A stretch of 51,721 bases of DNA from Candidatus Delongbacteria bacterium. GTDB taxonomy: Bacteria; UBA4055. The translations under genes were made by a program, and so were the position numbers. The stretch spans positions 1-51,721 of the forward strand of contig JAFGVM010000063.1 in NCBI GenBank assembly GCA_016937995.1, given 5' to 3'. Positions 1-7,267 of the stretch are shown here, piece after piece; position 1 is the stretch's first letter, and the number at the start of each line of letters is the position of its first letter. A model generated the notes under the pieces. It had not been told where the DNA came from and made no database searches. It saw only the letters and a program-made list of their open reading frames with translations.

Positions 1-1061
1 TCACAAAGCTCTTCTAATCTGAGTTCATCATTATCTTCCTTGCCGAAAAGAAGCACATCATCACCATTAAAAGCTTCGCCATCCGGTCCGACATCGACCA
101 TCATCTGATCCATGCATACATTCCCGACAACAGGATATCTTTTACCTCTGATGATCACTTCACCTCTGTTGGAAAGGAGTCTGTTATAACCGTCTCCATA
201 GCCTATAGGAAGTGTAACTATCCTTGTCTGCTTATCGCTGGTATAAGTGTGATTATAGCTCACACCTGTTCCTTCTGCAATAACCTTGAAGTATGAAACC
301 TTTGTCAAAAGAGTCATCACCGGTTTAAGCTCTCCTTCGAACCCTTTTGGAAGGTCACTGTATCCGTAAAGCATCAGTCCCGGTCTTACCATATTATAAT
401 GAGAATCTTTGAAATTTATAATTCCCGCTGAATTTGCACAGTGAACGAATTTTGTAGGCAGATGATGCATTGCCATCATATTTAAAATATTATCAAATCT
501 CTTTATCTGTTTCTCAGTGAATTCTTTATCATTATCTGACTTTGCAAAATGAGTGAAAACACCTTCAACAATGATATTCTCTGAGTTATATGTTTCCTCA
601 ATAAATCTCTCTGAATTATACCAGTGAACTCCAAGTCTTTCCATACCTGTGTCTATCTTGATATGAACTTTAGCTTTTTTACCGAGAGATACTGCCGTCT
701 GGCTAATTGCAGTAGTCTTATCCATAGATGAAGTTGTAATATCGATATCATATTTTATAAATTCAGGGATCTGTTCAATATTGATTCCACCCATGACAAG
801 AATAGGGGTATCAATACCGTTCTCTCTGAGAAATATACCTTCCTCTAAGAATGCCACACCAAAATAATCCACACCGAGTTTTATAAGTTGTTTGGCTATA
901 GTAAGCATACCATGACCATAAGCATTTGCTTTAATAATACCCATCACCTTAACATTATCACCGATAAAGGTTTTTACGATCTGATAATTATTCCTCAGAT
1001 TCGCAAGATCGATAATCGCTCTTGTCGGTCTGTTCTGATATGCCTGAATTTGTTTGTTCAT
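1..1061 (-). CDS. alr: Alanine racemase (3' end off window)
   Basis: PLP-dependent racemase that makes D-alanine for peptidoglycan. I translated the minus strand from the ATG at 1061; 353 residues are visible and the frame is still open at base 1, so only the last few residues should be missing (family about 360-380). The PLP-lysine motif KANAYGHG is near residue 40. The second catalytic segment VSYNHTY, followed by LPIGYGDG, is near residue 270, and the C-terminal stretch VGNVCMDQ is present. An AGGA about 9 nt upstream of the ATG is the likely ribosome site. It lies 90 bp downstream of mnmE on the same strand, separated by a hairpin and heptamer repeat. Identity is secure. Confidence 0.95.
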   Translation of the reverse strand, partial: MNKQIQAYQNRPTRAIIDLANLRNNYQIVKTFIGDNVKVMGIIKANAYGHGMLTIAKQLIKLGVDYFGVAFLEEGIFLRENGIDTPILVMGGINIEQIPEFIKYDIDITTSSMDKTTAISQTAVSLGKKAKVHIKIDTGMERLGVHWYNSERFIEETYNSENIIVEGVFTHFAKSDNDKEFTEKQIKRFDNILNMMAMHHLPTKFVHCANSAGIINFKDSHYNMVRPGLMLYGYSDLPKGFEGELKPVMTLLTKVSYFKVIAEGTGVSYNHTYTSDKQTRIVTLPIGYGDGYNRLLSNRGEVIIRGKRYPVVGNVCMDQMMVDVGPDGEAFNGDDVLLFGKEDNDELRLEELC

Positions 1062-1089
1062 TGTGTTTGTCCTATTTTAAATCCCTTCC

Positions 1090-1111
1090 GGACGAACACA
1101 TGGGTTCGTCC
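1090..1111. repeat. Hairpin of composite repeat element (copy A)
   Basis: Perfect inverted repeat GGACGAAC / GTTCGTCC (8 bp) around a six-base loop. It is joined through CCCTACA to the heptamer array at 1117-1147. A hairpin of different sequence but the same form and the same CCCTACA junction occurs at 5947-5971. On the mnmE sense strand the order is stop codon, heptamers, TGTAGGG, hairpin. No T-run follows on the minus strand, so it is not a classical intrinsic terminator. Confidence 0.8.
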
Positions 1112-1116
1112 CTACA

Positions 1117-1147
1117 ACTTATCACTTATAACTTACCACTTATCACT
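1117..1147 (-). repeat. Heptamer tandem array, 4 units (copy A)
   Basis: Four 7-bp units read on the plus strand as ACTTATC, ACTTATA, ACTTACC, ACTTATC, then a partial ACT. It begins 4 bases after the mnmE stop codon. On the mnmE sense strand the units read GATAAGT-like and carry TGA and TAA. Because 7 is not a multiple of 3, a repeated stop-bearing heptamer presents stops in every frame within three units. Confidence 0.85.
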
Positions 1148-1151
1148 ATCT

Positions 1152-2462
1152 TTATTTCCCTATGCAAAAACTCCCGAAGATATTATTAATGATATCCATA
1201 CTCGTCGTCTCACCTGTGATCTCACCAAGAGTATCAAGAGCCTGTCTCATATCAACTATTACCACCTCATTATTCTGTCCCTGCTGAATAGACATCTTCG
1301 CCTGTTCAAGCTGAGAAACAGTCTCTTTTAAGATATTCAGATGGCGCACATTCGAAATATAATACGGTCTATATGTTAGTTCTTCGTCGATAACATTTTT
1401 CACTATTTTGTGTTTTAACTCTTCAATTCCTGATCCTGTTTTACAGCTGATCTTCACTGAATTTTCATCAATTATAACATCCTCTAGGTCGGTTTTATTA
1501 TAAACTTTTATTACGTTCCCAGCGTATTCATCCTCTGATGGATCGGTAGAATCGATCACATGTAGAACAATATCAGCTTCTTCGATTATCCTCCGAGACC
1601 TGCTGATACCTTCATTTTCAATGATATCCTCTGTCTCTCTGATACCTGCTGTGTCAAATATCCTTAAAAGATAACCGTTCACTTCTATCTTTTCTTCAAT
1701 AACATCTCTCGTGGTTCCTGCAATATCAGTTACGATAACCCTATCAGATTTCAAAAATGCGTTCATCAGAGAAGATTTACCCACATTAACATCACCGACT
1801 AAAGCAACTTTGATCCCATCCCTGAAAATTCTACCTTTCTGATATCCCTGAATAAATTTATTTATAACTTCAACAGCAATATCTATCTTACCTGTAATCT
1901 CATCGTTAGGAGTAAAATCAAGATCTTCATCTGCAAAATCAAGCTCAAGTTCCAAGATTGACATAAGCTCTATCAGCATTGCATTTATTTTCTTCAATTC
2001 CTCCGACAGTCCGCCTTTAAGCTGCTCTGTTGATGAAATATATGCAGCATCACTTTCAGAGTTTATCAGATCGATCACAGCCTCAGCCTGAACAAGATCC
2101 ATTTTTCCGTTCATGAACCGTTTCTCTGTAAATTCTCCAGGTTTAGCTTCTCTGATATTCTTTTCCAGGTATAAAGCTTCAAGTATCTTTCTGACAATTA
2201 TCGGAGATCCATGACAGAATATCTCTGCTGATTCCTCTCCTGTATAGGAATGTCCTTCTTTGAAAAAAGCAACTGTAACCTGATCAATAAACTCTCCTTC
2301 ATTAAGAAAGTCTGTCAGATAAAGTTTGTTGTATACTATCTCATGCAATTTTTCTTCAATGGACAAATATTCTTTCACTGTTTTTATTGTATCATTACCG
2401 GAAAGTCTTATTACGGAAATACCTGCTTTTCCCGGAGCTGATGCCAAAGCTGCTATGATCAT
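1152..2462 (-). CDS. mnmE: tRNA uridine-5-carboxymethylaminomethyl modification GTPase MnmE
   Basis: GTPase that works with MnmG to modify wobble uridine 34 of certain tRNAs. 436 residues, slightly short of the usual 450. The N-terminal tetrahydrofolate-binding domain opens with APGKAGISVIRLSG. The inserted G domain has G1 GDVNVGKSSL (about 223-232), G3 DTAGI and G4 NKTDL. The C-terminus CIGK is the family signature, with the conserved cysteine. The ATG at 2462 follows an AGCAGGT site. A sigma70-like promoter lies at 2497-2525, so it is probably transcribed separately from hypD upstream. mnmG is not in the window. Confidence 0.97.
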   Translation of the reverse strand: MIIAALASAPGKAGISVIRLSGNDTIKTVKEYLSIEEKLHEIVYNKLYLTDFLNEGEFIDQVTVAFFKEGHSYTGEESAEIFCHGSPIIVRKILEALYLEKNIREAKPGEFTEKRFMNGKMDLVQAEAVIDLINSESDAAYISSTEQLKGGLSEELKKINAMLIELMSILELELDFADEDLDFTPNDEITGKIDIAVEVINKFIQGYQKGRIFRDGIKVALVGDVNVGKSSLMNAFLKSDRVIVTDIAGTTRDVIEEKIEVNGYLLRIFDTAGIRETEDIIENEGISRSRRIIEEADIVLHVIDSTDPSEDEYAGNVIKVYNKTDLEDVIIDENSVKISCKTGSGIEELKHKIVKNVIDEELTYRPYYISNVRHLNILKETVSQLEQAKMSIQQGQNNEVVIVDMRQALDTLGEITGETTSMDIINNIFGSFCIGK

Positions 2463-2496
2463 AATTACCTGCTATTTATATATCGCATTTTGAGAT

Positions 2497-2525
2497 AATA
2501 TAAGATATTAACATTGTTCTTACAA
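2497..2525 (-). promoter_or_regulatory. Putative sigma70-type promoter of mnmE
   Basis: On the minus strand, TTGTAA (2520-2525) and TATATT (2497-2502) are separated by exactly 17 nt, about 35 bp upstream of the mnmE start. Inferred from consensus only; the region is AT-rich, so chance matches are possible. Confidence 0.5.
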
Positions 2526-2603
2526 TTGTAATATTATTTTTGCATTAATTTGTATATGTCATTGGGAAGGTAATTGACCTGTGGCAATCTATATTAGTGT
2601 TTT

Positions 2604-2671
2604 GGATTCAAGATATTGAATCCTTACGAACTTGATAATTGGACATTCCTACCTGTCCCGATTTATCGGGA
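2604..2671. repeat. Two hairpins downstream of hypD
   Basis: Perfect inverted repeats GGATTCAA-GATA-TTGAATCC (2604-2623) and TCCCGAT-TT-ATCGGGA (2656-2671). They lie in the 218-bp gap between the hypD stop and the mnmE promoter. Neither is followed by a T-tract on the minus strand. They may stabilise or attenuate the hypD mRNA, or be dispersed palindromic repeats; the second is much more GC-rich than its surroundings. Confidence 0.6.
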
Positions 2672-2680
2672 TGTTGGATA

Positions 2681-5047
2681 TTACAATGCAACGCATTGCT
2701 CTGTTCGTTCAATGATCTCATCCTGTAGATCCTTTCCAAGATTATTAAAATAGTCACTATATCCAGCAACTCTAACGATTAGATCACCGTAATTCTGAGG
2801 ATGAAGCTGAGCATCTCTTAACGTATCTGCATTCACAACATTGAACTGCAGATGATGTCCGTTCATATTAAAATAAGTTCGCACTATATCTTTAATAGCA
2901 GTAATGCCTTTTGGATCGTTGAATATCTCAGGTGTGAATTTCTGATTCAGAAGAGTACCTCCTGTCTTCAAATGATCCATTTTTGAAGCTGATTTCAATA
3001 CTGCCGTAGGACCTTTCACATCAGCTCCCTGTACGGGTGAAATACCTTCAGAAAGTGGCTTGCCTGCTTTTCTACCATCTGCAGTAGCACCGATCACAGA
3101 ACCGAAATATACATGACTGGTCGTAGGCAGCATATTTATCCTGTATTTACCTCCAATAGCATTAGGTCTTCCGTTCACCGAATCATGAAAAGTATTGAAT
3201 ACTTCCTGCATCAGTGAGTCAGGATAATCATCATCATTACCATATTTCCGGGTTTTATTTTTTACGATACTATGAAGAATTTCATATCCGTCAAAATTAT
3301 CATCAATAGCTCTGATCATGGATTGCATAGTGAATCTTTGATCATCAAAAACATGCTGCTTTATACTGGAAAGACTGTCTGTAATAGTTCCTGTACCAAC
3401 TCCCTGAATGTAAGATGAATTATACCTTGCTCCTCCTGCATTGTAATCTTTACCTGTAGAGATACAATCATCTATAATGACTGACAGAAATGGAGCAGGC
3501 ATTGTTTCTGCGTAAAGTTCTGCGATTTTGTTACTTCCTTCGATCTTGATATCTATGAAATATTTTAACTGTTCTTTGAAAGCTGTCATCAGCTCTTCGA
3601 ATGAACCGAAGAACATAGCATCACCGGTACCTATTCCGATCAGCTTCTGAGTATAATTATCGTATCCGTTATGCAAAGTAAGATCAAGTATCTTTGTAAG
3701 ATTGAAATAACCATGAAGAATATATGCTTCCTTTCCGAATGCTCCGGTCTCAACACAGCCGCTTGTACCACCGTCTCTGGCATCTTCGATAGATTTACCC
3801 ATGTTGAGCATTTCCTGTATCACTGCATCCGCATTAAATATTGAAGGCTGTCCTGCACCTTTCTTGAGGATATGTAAAGCTCTCTCAATGAATTTGTCAG
3901 GATTTTTCTCACTGAGCTGAATATTTGAACTTGGTTGAAGTAATCTCATCTCATCTATACAATCAAGTACCATATAAGACATATCATTCACAGCATCAGA
4001 ACCGTCAGTTTTTAAACCACCTGAATTGATATTTGCAAAATCGGTATATGTTGCACTTTCCAGTAGAGTAAATCCTACCTTGGGAGGTGCAGGCTGATTA
4101 TTGAATTTTATCCAGAAGAGATTAAGGAGTTCGTAGGCAGATTCTTTTGTCAGACTTCCGTCCTTTAATCCTTCCTCGTAGAACGGTTGCAGATGCTGAT
4201 CCAGTCTTCCAGGATTAAAAGCATCCCAGGTGTTCAGCTCTGTTGTTACACCAAGATGAATGAACCAGTAAGCCTGTAAAGCTTCATGGAAATTTCTTGG
4301 AGCATTTGCAGGAACATGCTTACATACTTCAGCTATATTTTCAAGTTCTATTTTTCTCTGAGGATCATTCTCTGTCGAGGCTAATTCCATAGCTTTTTCT
4401 GAATGACGTTCTGCAAATCTGATAATTGCATCACAAGTGATATACATAGCTTTAAGCTGCTCTATTCTATCTAACTTATCAGGATCACTACCGGCCTGGA
4501 ATTTTTCTATAGAATATTTTATCTCTGATTTGAACTGATTGAAACCCTTTATGAAAATTTTCTTATCAGCTACAGTGTGACCGGGTGCTCTCTGTTCCAT
4601 AAATTCAGTAAAAACTCCTGCTTGGTAAGCATCCATCCACTCTTCAGACATACTTTCTAATATCCGATGTCGGATAGATCTCTTTTCCCAGTATGGCTTT
4701 ATTTTTTTATTATGGATCTTATAAGCGTTTTTATCAACTTTAAAACTGATCTTTTCCCTGTGATTCATTACATCAAAATCTTTCTTCGTATGACAACAGA
4801 GTTCAGGAAATGTTGGTGCTCCGGCCGGGCTGTCACCTTTTTCGCCTACTATGAGTTCACCATCATTGATGCAGACAGGTTTTTTCTCTAAAATATCTTT
4901 AAAAGTTAATGCTCTTAAAACAGGAGTTGAAACTTTCCCTTCGTTCTTAATATACGTATCAGTTACGATCTCGCCCCGACCGATCCAAATATGCGGTATA
5001 GCTTCTAAACTTTGTTTTCTTAATTTTTCAACTCTTTCCGTAAGCAA
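2681..5047 (-). CDS. hypD: trans-4-hydroxy-L-proline dehydratase (glycyl radical enzyme)
   Basis: Dehydrates trans-4-hydroxy-L-proline to pyrroline-5-carboxylate using a glycyl radical; the product can be reduced to proline. 788 residues, matching the roughly 789 of HypD. The active-site loop GTSGCVETGAFGKEAY gives the thiyl Cys431 and base Glu433. The C-terminal radical motif RVAGYSDYF places the radical at Gly762. These are offset by three from clostridial HypD (434/436/765, from memory). A longer frame opens at an ATG at 5086, but the start is better placed at TTG 5047: GGAGG ends 5 nt before it, and it begins one base after the hypE stop. The activase gene is immediately upstream. No proC is visible. 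Confidence 0.9.
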   Translation of the reverse strand: MLTERVEKLRKQSLEAIPHIWIGRGEIVTDTYIKNEGKVSTPVLRALTFKDILEKKPVCINDGELIVGEKGDSPAGAPTFPELCCHTKKDFDVMNHREKISFKVDKNAYKIHNKKIKPYWEKRSIRHRILESMSEEWMDAYQAGVFTEFMEQRAPGHTVADKKIFIKGFNQFKSEIKYSIEKFQAGSDPDKLDRIEQLKAMYITCDAIIRFAERHSEKAMELASTENDPQRKIELENIAEVCKHVPANAPRNFHEALQAYWFIHLGVTTELNTWDAFNPGRLDQHLQPFYEEGLKDGSLTKESAYELLNLFWIKFNNQPAPPKVGFTLLESATYTDFANINSGGLKTDGSDAVNDMSYMVLDCIDEMRLLQPSSNIQLSEKNPDKFIERALHILKKGAGQPSIFNADAVIQEMLNMGKSIEDARDGGTSGCVETGAFGKEAYILHGYFNLTKILDLTLHNGYDNYTQKLIGIGTGDAMFFGSFEELMTAFKEQLKYFIDIKIEGSNKIAELYAETMPAPFLSVIIDDCISTGKDYNAGGARYNSSYIQGVGTGTITDSLSSIKQHVFDDQRFTMQSMIRAIDDNFDGYEILHSIVKNKTRKYGNDDDYPDSLMQEVFNTFHDSVNGRPNAIGGKYRINMLPTTSHVYFGSVIGATADGRKAGKPLSEGISPVQGADVKGPTAVLKSASKMDHLKTGGTLLNQKFTPEIFNDPKGITAIKDIVRTYFNMNGHHLQFNVVNADTLRDAQLHPQNYGDLIVRVAGYSDYFNNLGKDLQDEIIERTEQCVAL

Positions 5048-5048
5048 T

Positions 5049-5885
5049 TTATCCTCCAACAACAGTCTTGAATCCTGCTGATACAAAAATGTTCTTTATC
5101 TCATTTATTCTTTCATCACTAAGCTTGATCCTCGTATCCATTTTATGATGTAAACCAAGTTTAATATATTTATTTTTTTCATAACCGTGATATGATAAAA
5201 GATTTATCTGTTCAAAATTAATTCCATTGAGAAATTCTATAATTTCTGAAATATTTTTCTCAGTATCGTTGATACCGGGTATCAGAGGAAACCTTATAAA
5301 GATCCTTGTATTTTTCTCAGAAAGATATTTGAGATTAGCAAGTATACTTTCGTTGCTTGAACTGGTGTGCTTTTTATGAATATCATTATCAATGAATTTC
5401 AGGTCATAAAGATACAGGTCAACAAATTCATTTATTTTTTCAAAACTTTCAATCTTTGCATAACCGCAGGTGTCTATAACGGTATGAATACTATTCTCTT
5501 TGCATTTCTTTAGGATCTCAAGCAGAAATTCACTTTGCATTAATGGTTCACCACCTGAGAAAGTCACTCCCCCGTTCGAAGTTTCGAAATAATCCATGTC
5601 TTTATATATCTCTGTAAAAAGTTCATCTACAGACATGTCCTGACCGATCACTTCAATTGCATTTGCAGGACATTTTTCTGCAGTGGAAATATCTCTGACA
5701 CCTTTGCAGATCAAACATTCCAGACATTTTTCTTTATCAAATGTAACTTGAATACTTTTATCGAAACTTTCAGGATTATGACACCAGATACATCTCAACG
5801 GACATCCTTTAAGGAAGACTGTAGTCCTTATTCCCGGACCGTCATGTAACGAAAATCTCTGTATGTTAAATATTGTGCCTTTCAT
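5049..5885 (-). CDS. hypE: Glycyl-radical-enzyme activating protein (radical SAM), HypD activase
   Basis: Radical-SAM enzyme that installs the glycyl radical on HypD. The radical-SAM cluster motif CPLRCIWC (CxxxCxxC) follows RFSLHDGPGIRTTVFLKG near the N-terminus. A ferredoxin-like insert CLECLIC...CP supplies an auxiliary cluster, with one set of cysteines rather than the two sets seen in some activases. GGV-FSGGEPL is the SAM-binding GGE region. I place the start at ATG 5885 (278 residues) because AAAGGAT precedes it and family members begin here. The 17 extra upstream codons are encoded by the GC-rich hairpin at 5904-5932 and look accidental. One base separates its stop from the hypD TTG. 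Confidence 0.9.
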   Translation of the reverse strand: MKGTIFNIQRFSLHDGPGIRTTVFLKGCPLRCIWCHNPESFDKSIQVTFDKEKCLECLICKGVRDISTAEKCPANAIEVIGQDMSVDELFTEIYKDMDYFETSNGGVTFSGGEPLMQSEFLLEILKKCKENSIHTVIDTCGYAKIESFEKINEFVDLYLYDLKFIDNDIHKKHTSSSNESILANLKYLSEKNTRIFIRFPLIPGINDTEKNISEIIEFLNGINFEQINLLSYHGYEKNKYIKLGLHHKMDTRIKLSDERINEIKNIFVSAGFKTVVGG

Positions 5886-5903
5886 ATATCCTTTTTTATT
5901 GTC

Positions 5904-5932
5904 ATCCTCGGGCTGCTCGCAGAACCGGGGAT
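5904..5932. repeat. GC-rich REP-like hairpin upstream of hypE
   Basis: ATCCTCGG (5904-5911) pairs with CCGGGGAT (5925-5932) with one T-G pair. Inside it CTG (5913-5915) pairs with CAG (5920-5922) around a CTCG loop. The GC content is far above the flanks. It sits 19 bp before the hypE start, within the likely aminotransferase-hypE transcript, so it may shape translation or mRNA decay. It resembles a dispersed palindromic repeat; copy number cannot be judged from this window. Confidence 0.65.
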
Positions 5933-5946
5933 CCATTTGTTACAAG

Positions 5947-5971
5947 AGGGGTCGAATGGAAATCGACCCCT
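5947..5971. repeat. Hairpin of composite repeat element (copy B)
   Basis: Perfect 9-bp inverted repeat AGGGGTCGA / TCGACCCCT with a seven-base loop. It is joined through CCCTACA to the heptamer array at 5974-6001, exactly as in copy A at 1090-1147, although stem and loop sequences differ. Confidence 0.8.
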
Positions 5972-5973
5972 AC

Positions 5974-6001
5974 ATTGTCAATTGTCAATTGTCAATTGTA
6001 A
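5974..6001 (-). repeat. Heptamer tandem array, 4 units (copy B), containing a stop codon
   Basis: Plus-strand units ATTGTCA x3 then ATTGTAA. The aminotransferase stop codon (TGA on the minus strand, 5985-5987) lies inside the second unit, so the last residues of that protein are repeat-encoded. On the sense strand each of the three perfect units holds a TGA. The opposite strand of a perfect array has no stop. Confidence 0.85.
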
Positions 6002-7097
6002 ATTCTTTTATCCGCTTCCCCGCCTCAACAATCTCTTCCTCATATCTGGCTATATTGAATCTTACATATTTCTTCCCATTATCCGAGAAATGAATTCCCG
6101 GAACTGTTGCAACTTTCTTCTTCTCGTAAAGGTCCATAGAGAACTTTAATCCGTCATCATATTTCTCCGGTAACTTTGCCCATATAAAATATCCACCGTC
6201 GATATTTGTAAAAGTAAAACCACAATCAATTAATATATCACTCAGAAGAAGAAAAGAAGTCTTTATCTTTTTTCTTAGATCTGACACATATACTTTTCCG
6301 AAATCATATTTTTCTAAATATAAAGCAATCGCTTCCTGCAAAACAGACGGAGCACATAATCCTGTATAATCATGGATCAGCCTTATCTTTTCCATATGTT
6401 CTTTTGAACAGATAAAATATCCTACTCTCCAACCTGTGATCGAAAGTAGCTTTGAAAAACTGTTAACATAAAAGAAATTCTCACTTTGAAAAGTAGGCAT
6501 AAATGGCGATTCTGAGAAATAAAGTTCACTGTAAACCGAATCAGCTATAACAAATACTCCATACTTCTCAGCAATTTCTTTCAATTTTAAAATTTCTACT
6601 TCTGACCAGATCGTTCCTAAAGGATTTCCCGGTGAATTAAAGAAAATCACGCCTACATTCTCTTCTTCTATGAATTTTTCTAATTTATCAAAATTAATTG
6701 ATCCATCCTCACACATTGGAAACACTTTGAATTCCCTTTCAAATATCCCTGGAAGTCTACTGTAGCTTTCATACACTGGATCGAAACCCATAGCTGTTTT
6801 TCCTTTATCTATAATTCCGTTGAGGTATGTAAAAATAAGTGAGACAGCTTCAGTTGCACCGTTCACTACCATTATATTGTCTTCAGTGAAACCACTATAT
6901 TTTTGCTTTAACAAGTTAATAAGTTTATGGTTACCGTTTCCAGGAGCATATTGATGAAGATTCTCTGTTGCAATATCTCTGAGTATATCTAAAAGTTCTT
7001 TAGGTGGTGGAAAACCTGGAATTCCCTGGGCTAAATTTATACCACCGTATTTTTTCACTTTGTTACTCATCAAGCTTATATATGATATTTTTTCCAT
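5985..7097 (-). CDS. PLP-dependent aminotransferase, class I/II (methionine/kynurenine type)
   Basis: Fold-type I aminotransferase of 370 residues, slightly short for the family. It opens with INLAQGIPGFPPP, typical of the YbdL/kynurenine-oxoglutarate branch. The PLP lysine is in NSFSKLLSITGWRVGYF, the substrate-binding asparagine in FNSPGNPLGTI, and the C-terminal arginine in YVRFNIAR. Substrate cannot be fixed from sequence; methionine, glutamine or aromatic amino acids are likely. AGGGG lies about 9 nt upstream of the ATG. The last four or five codons and the stop are in heptamer repeat DNA, so the C-terminus may have been reset by the repeat. hypE and hypD follow on the same strand. Confidence 0.9.
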   Translation of the reverse strand: MEKISYISLMSNKVKKYGGINLAQGIPGFPPPKELLDILRDIATENLHQYAPGNGNHKLINLLKQKYSGFTEDNIMVVNGATEAVSLIFTYLNGIIDKGKTAMGFDPVYESYSRLPGIFEREFKVFPMCEDGSINFDKLEKFIEEENVGVIFFNSPGNPLGTIWSEVEILKLKEIAEKYGVFVIADSVYSELYFSESPFMPTFQSENFFYVNSFSKLLSITGWRVGYFICSKEHMEKIRLIHDYTGLCAPSVLQEAIALYLEKYDFGKVYVSDLRKKIKTSFLLLSDILIDCGFTFTNIDGGYFIWAKLPEKYDDGLKFSMDLYEKKKVATVPGIHFSDNGKKYVRFNIARYEEEIVEAGKRIKEFTIDN

Positions 7098-7129
7098 TTA
7101 TAGTTTCCCCTTTGTTGTTGATACCCTCT

Positions 7130-7158
7130 AAATTAATGATTTAAACTGCATTATCCAA
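7130..7158 (-). promoter_or_regulatory. Putative promoter of the aminotransferase gene
   Basis: Minus strand TTGGAT (7153-7158), 17 nt, TAATTT (7130-7135). The -35 hexamer overlaps the palindrome at 7156-7169. Consensus match only. Confidence 0.35.
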
Positions 7159-7169
7159 GTAATTACTTG
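7156..7169. promoter_or_regulatory. 14-bp perfect palindrome, possible operator
   Basis: CAAGTAATTACTTG reads identically on both strands. It lies in the 170-bp divergent intergenic region, touches the putative -35 of the aminotransferase promoter, and is 25 bp from the putative holB promoter. It could bind a dimeric repressor; no regulator gene is adjacent. Confidence 0.4.
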
Positions 7170-7193
7170 TTCTTTAACAATGCTTTTTTTAAC

Positions 7194-7222
7194 TTTACTA
7201 TTAGATAATAATAAATTATATT
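7194..7222 (+). promoter_or_regulatory. Putative promoter of the holB operon
   Basis: TTTACT (7194-7199), 17 nt, TATATT (7217-7222), 45 bp before the holB ATG. Consensus match only. Confidence 0.4.
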
Positions 7223-7267
7223 CTTTACCTTGTAAAACTAAAGTTAAATACAGCAGTATAACCTTGC

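Noticed and set aside
1062-1151. Toxin-antitoxin, small RNA or tRNA in the alr-mnmE gap
   Set aside because: The gap is fully accounted for by the hairpin and heptamer array.
888-1331. 147-codon open frame on plus across the alr 5' end, the repeat and the mnmE 3' end
   Set aside because: It is antisense to two well-supported genes, has no family motif, and its middle is translated repeat sequence.
2604-2623. Intrinsic terminator of hypD
   Set aside because: The stem is perfect, but no T-tract follows on the minus strand.
5885-5936. hypE start at ATG 5936
   Set aside because: The extra 17 codons translate the GC-rich hairpin, and the radical-SAM family begins at the ATG 5885, which has a ribosome site.
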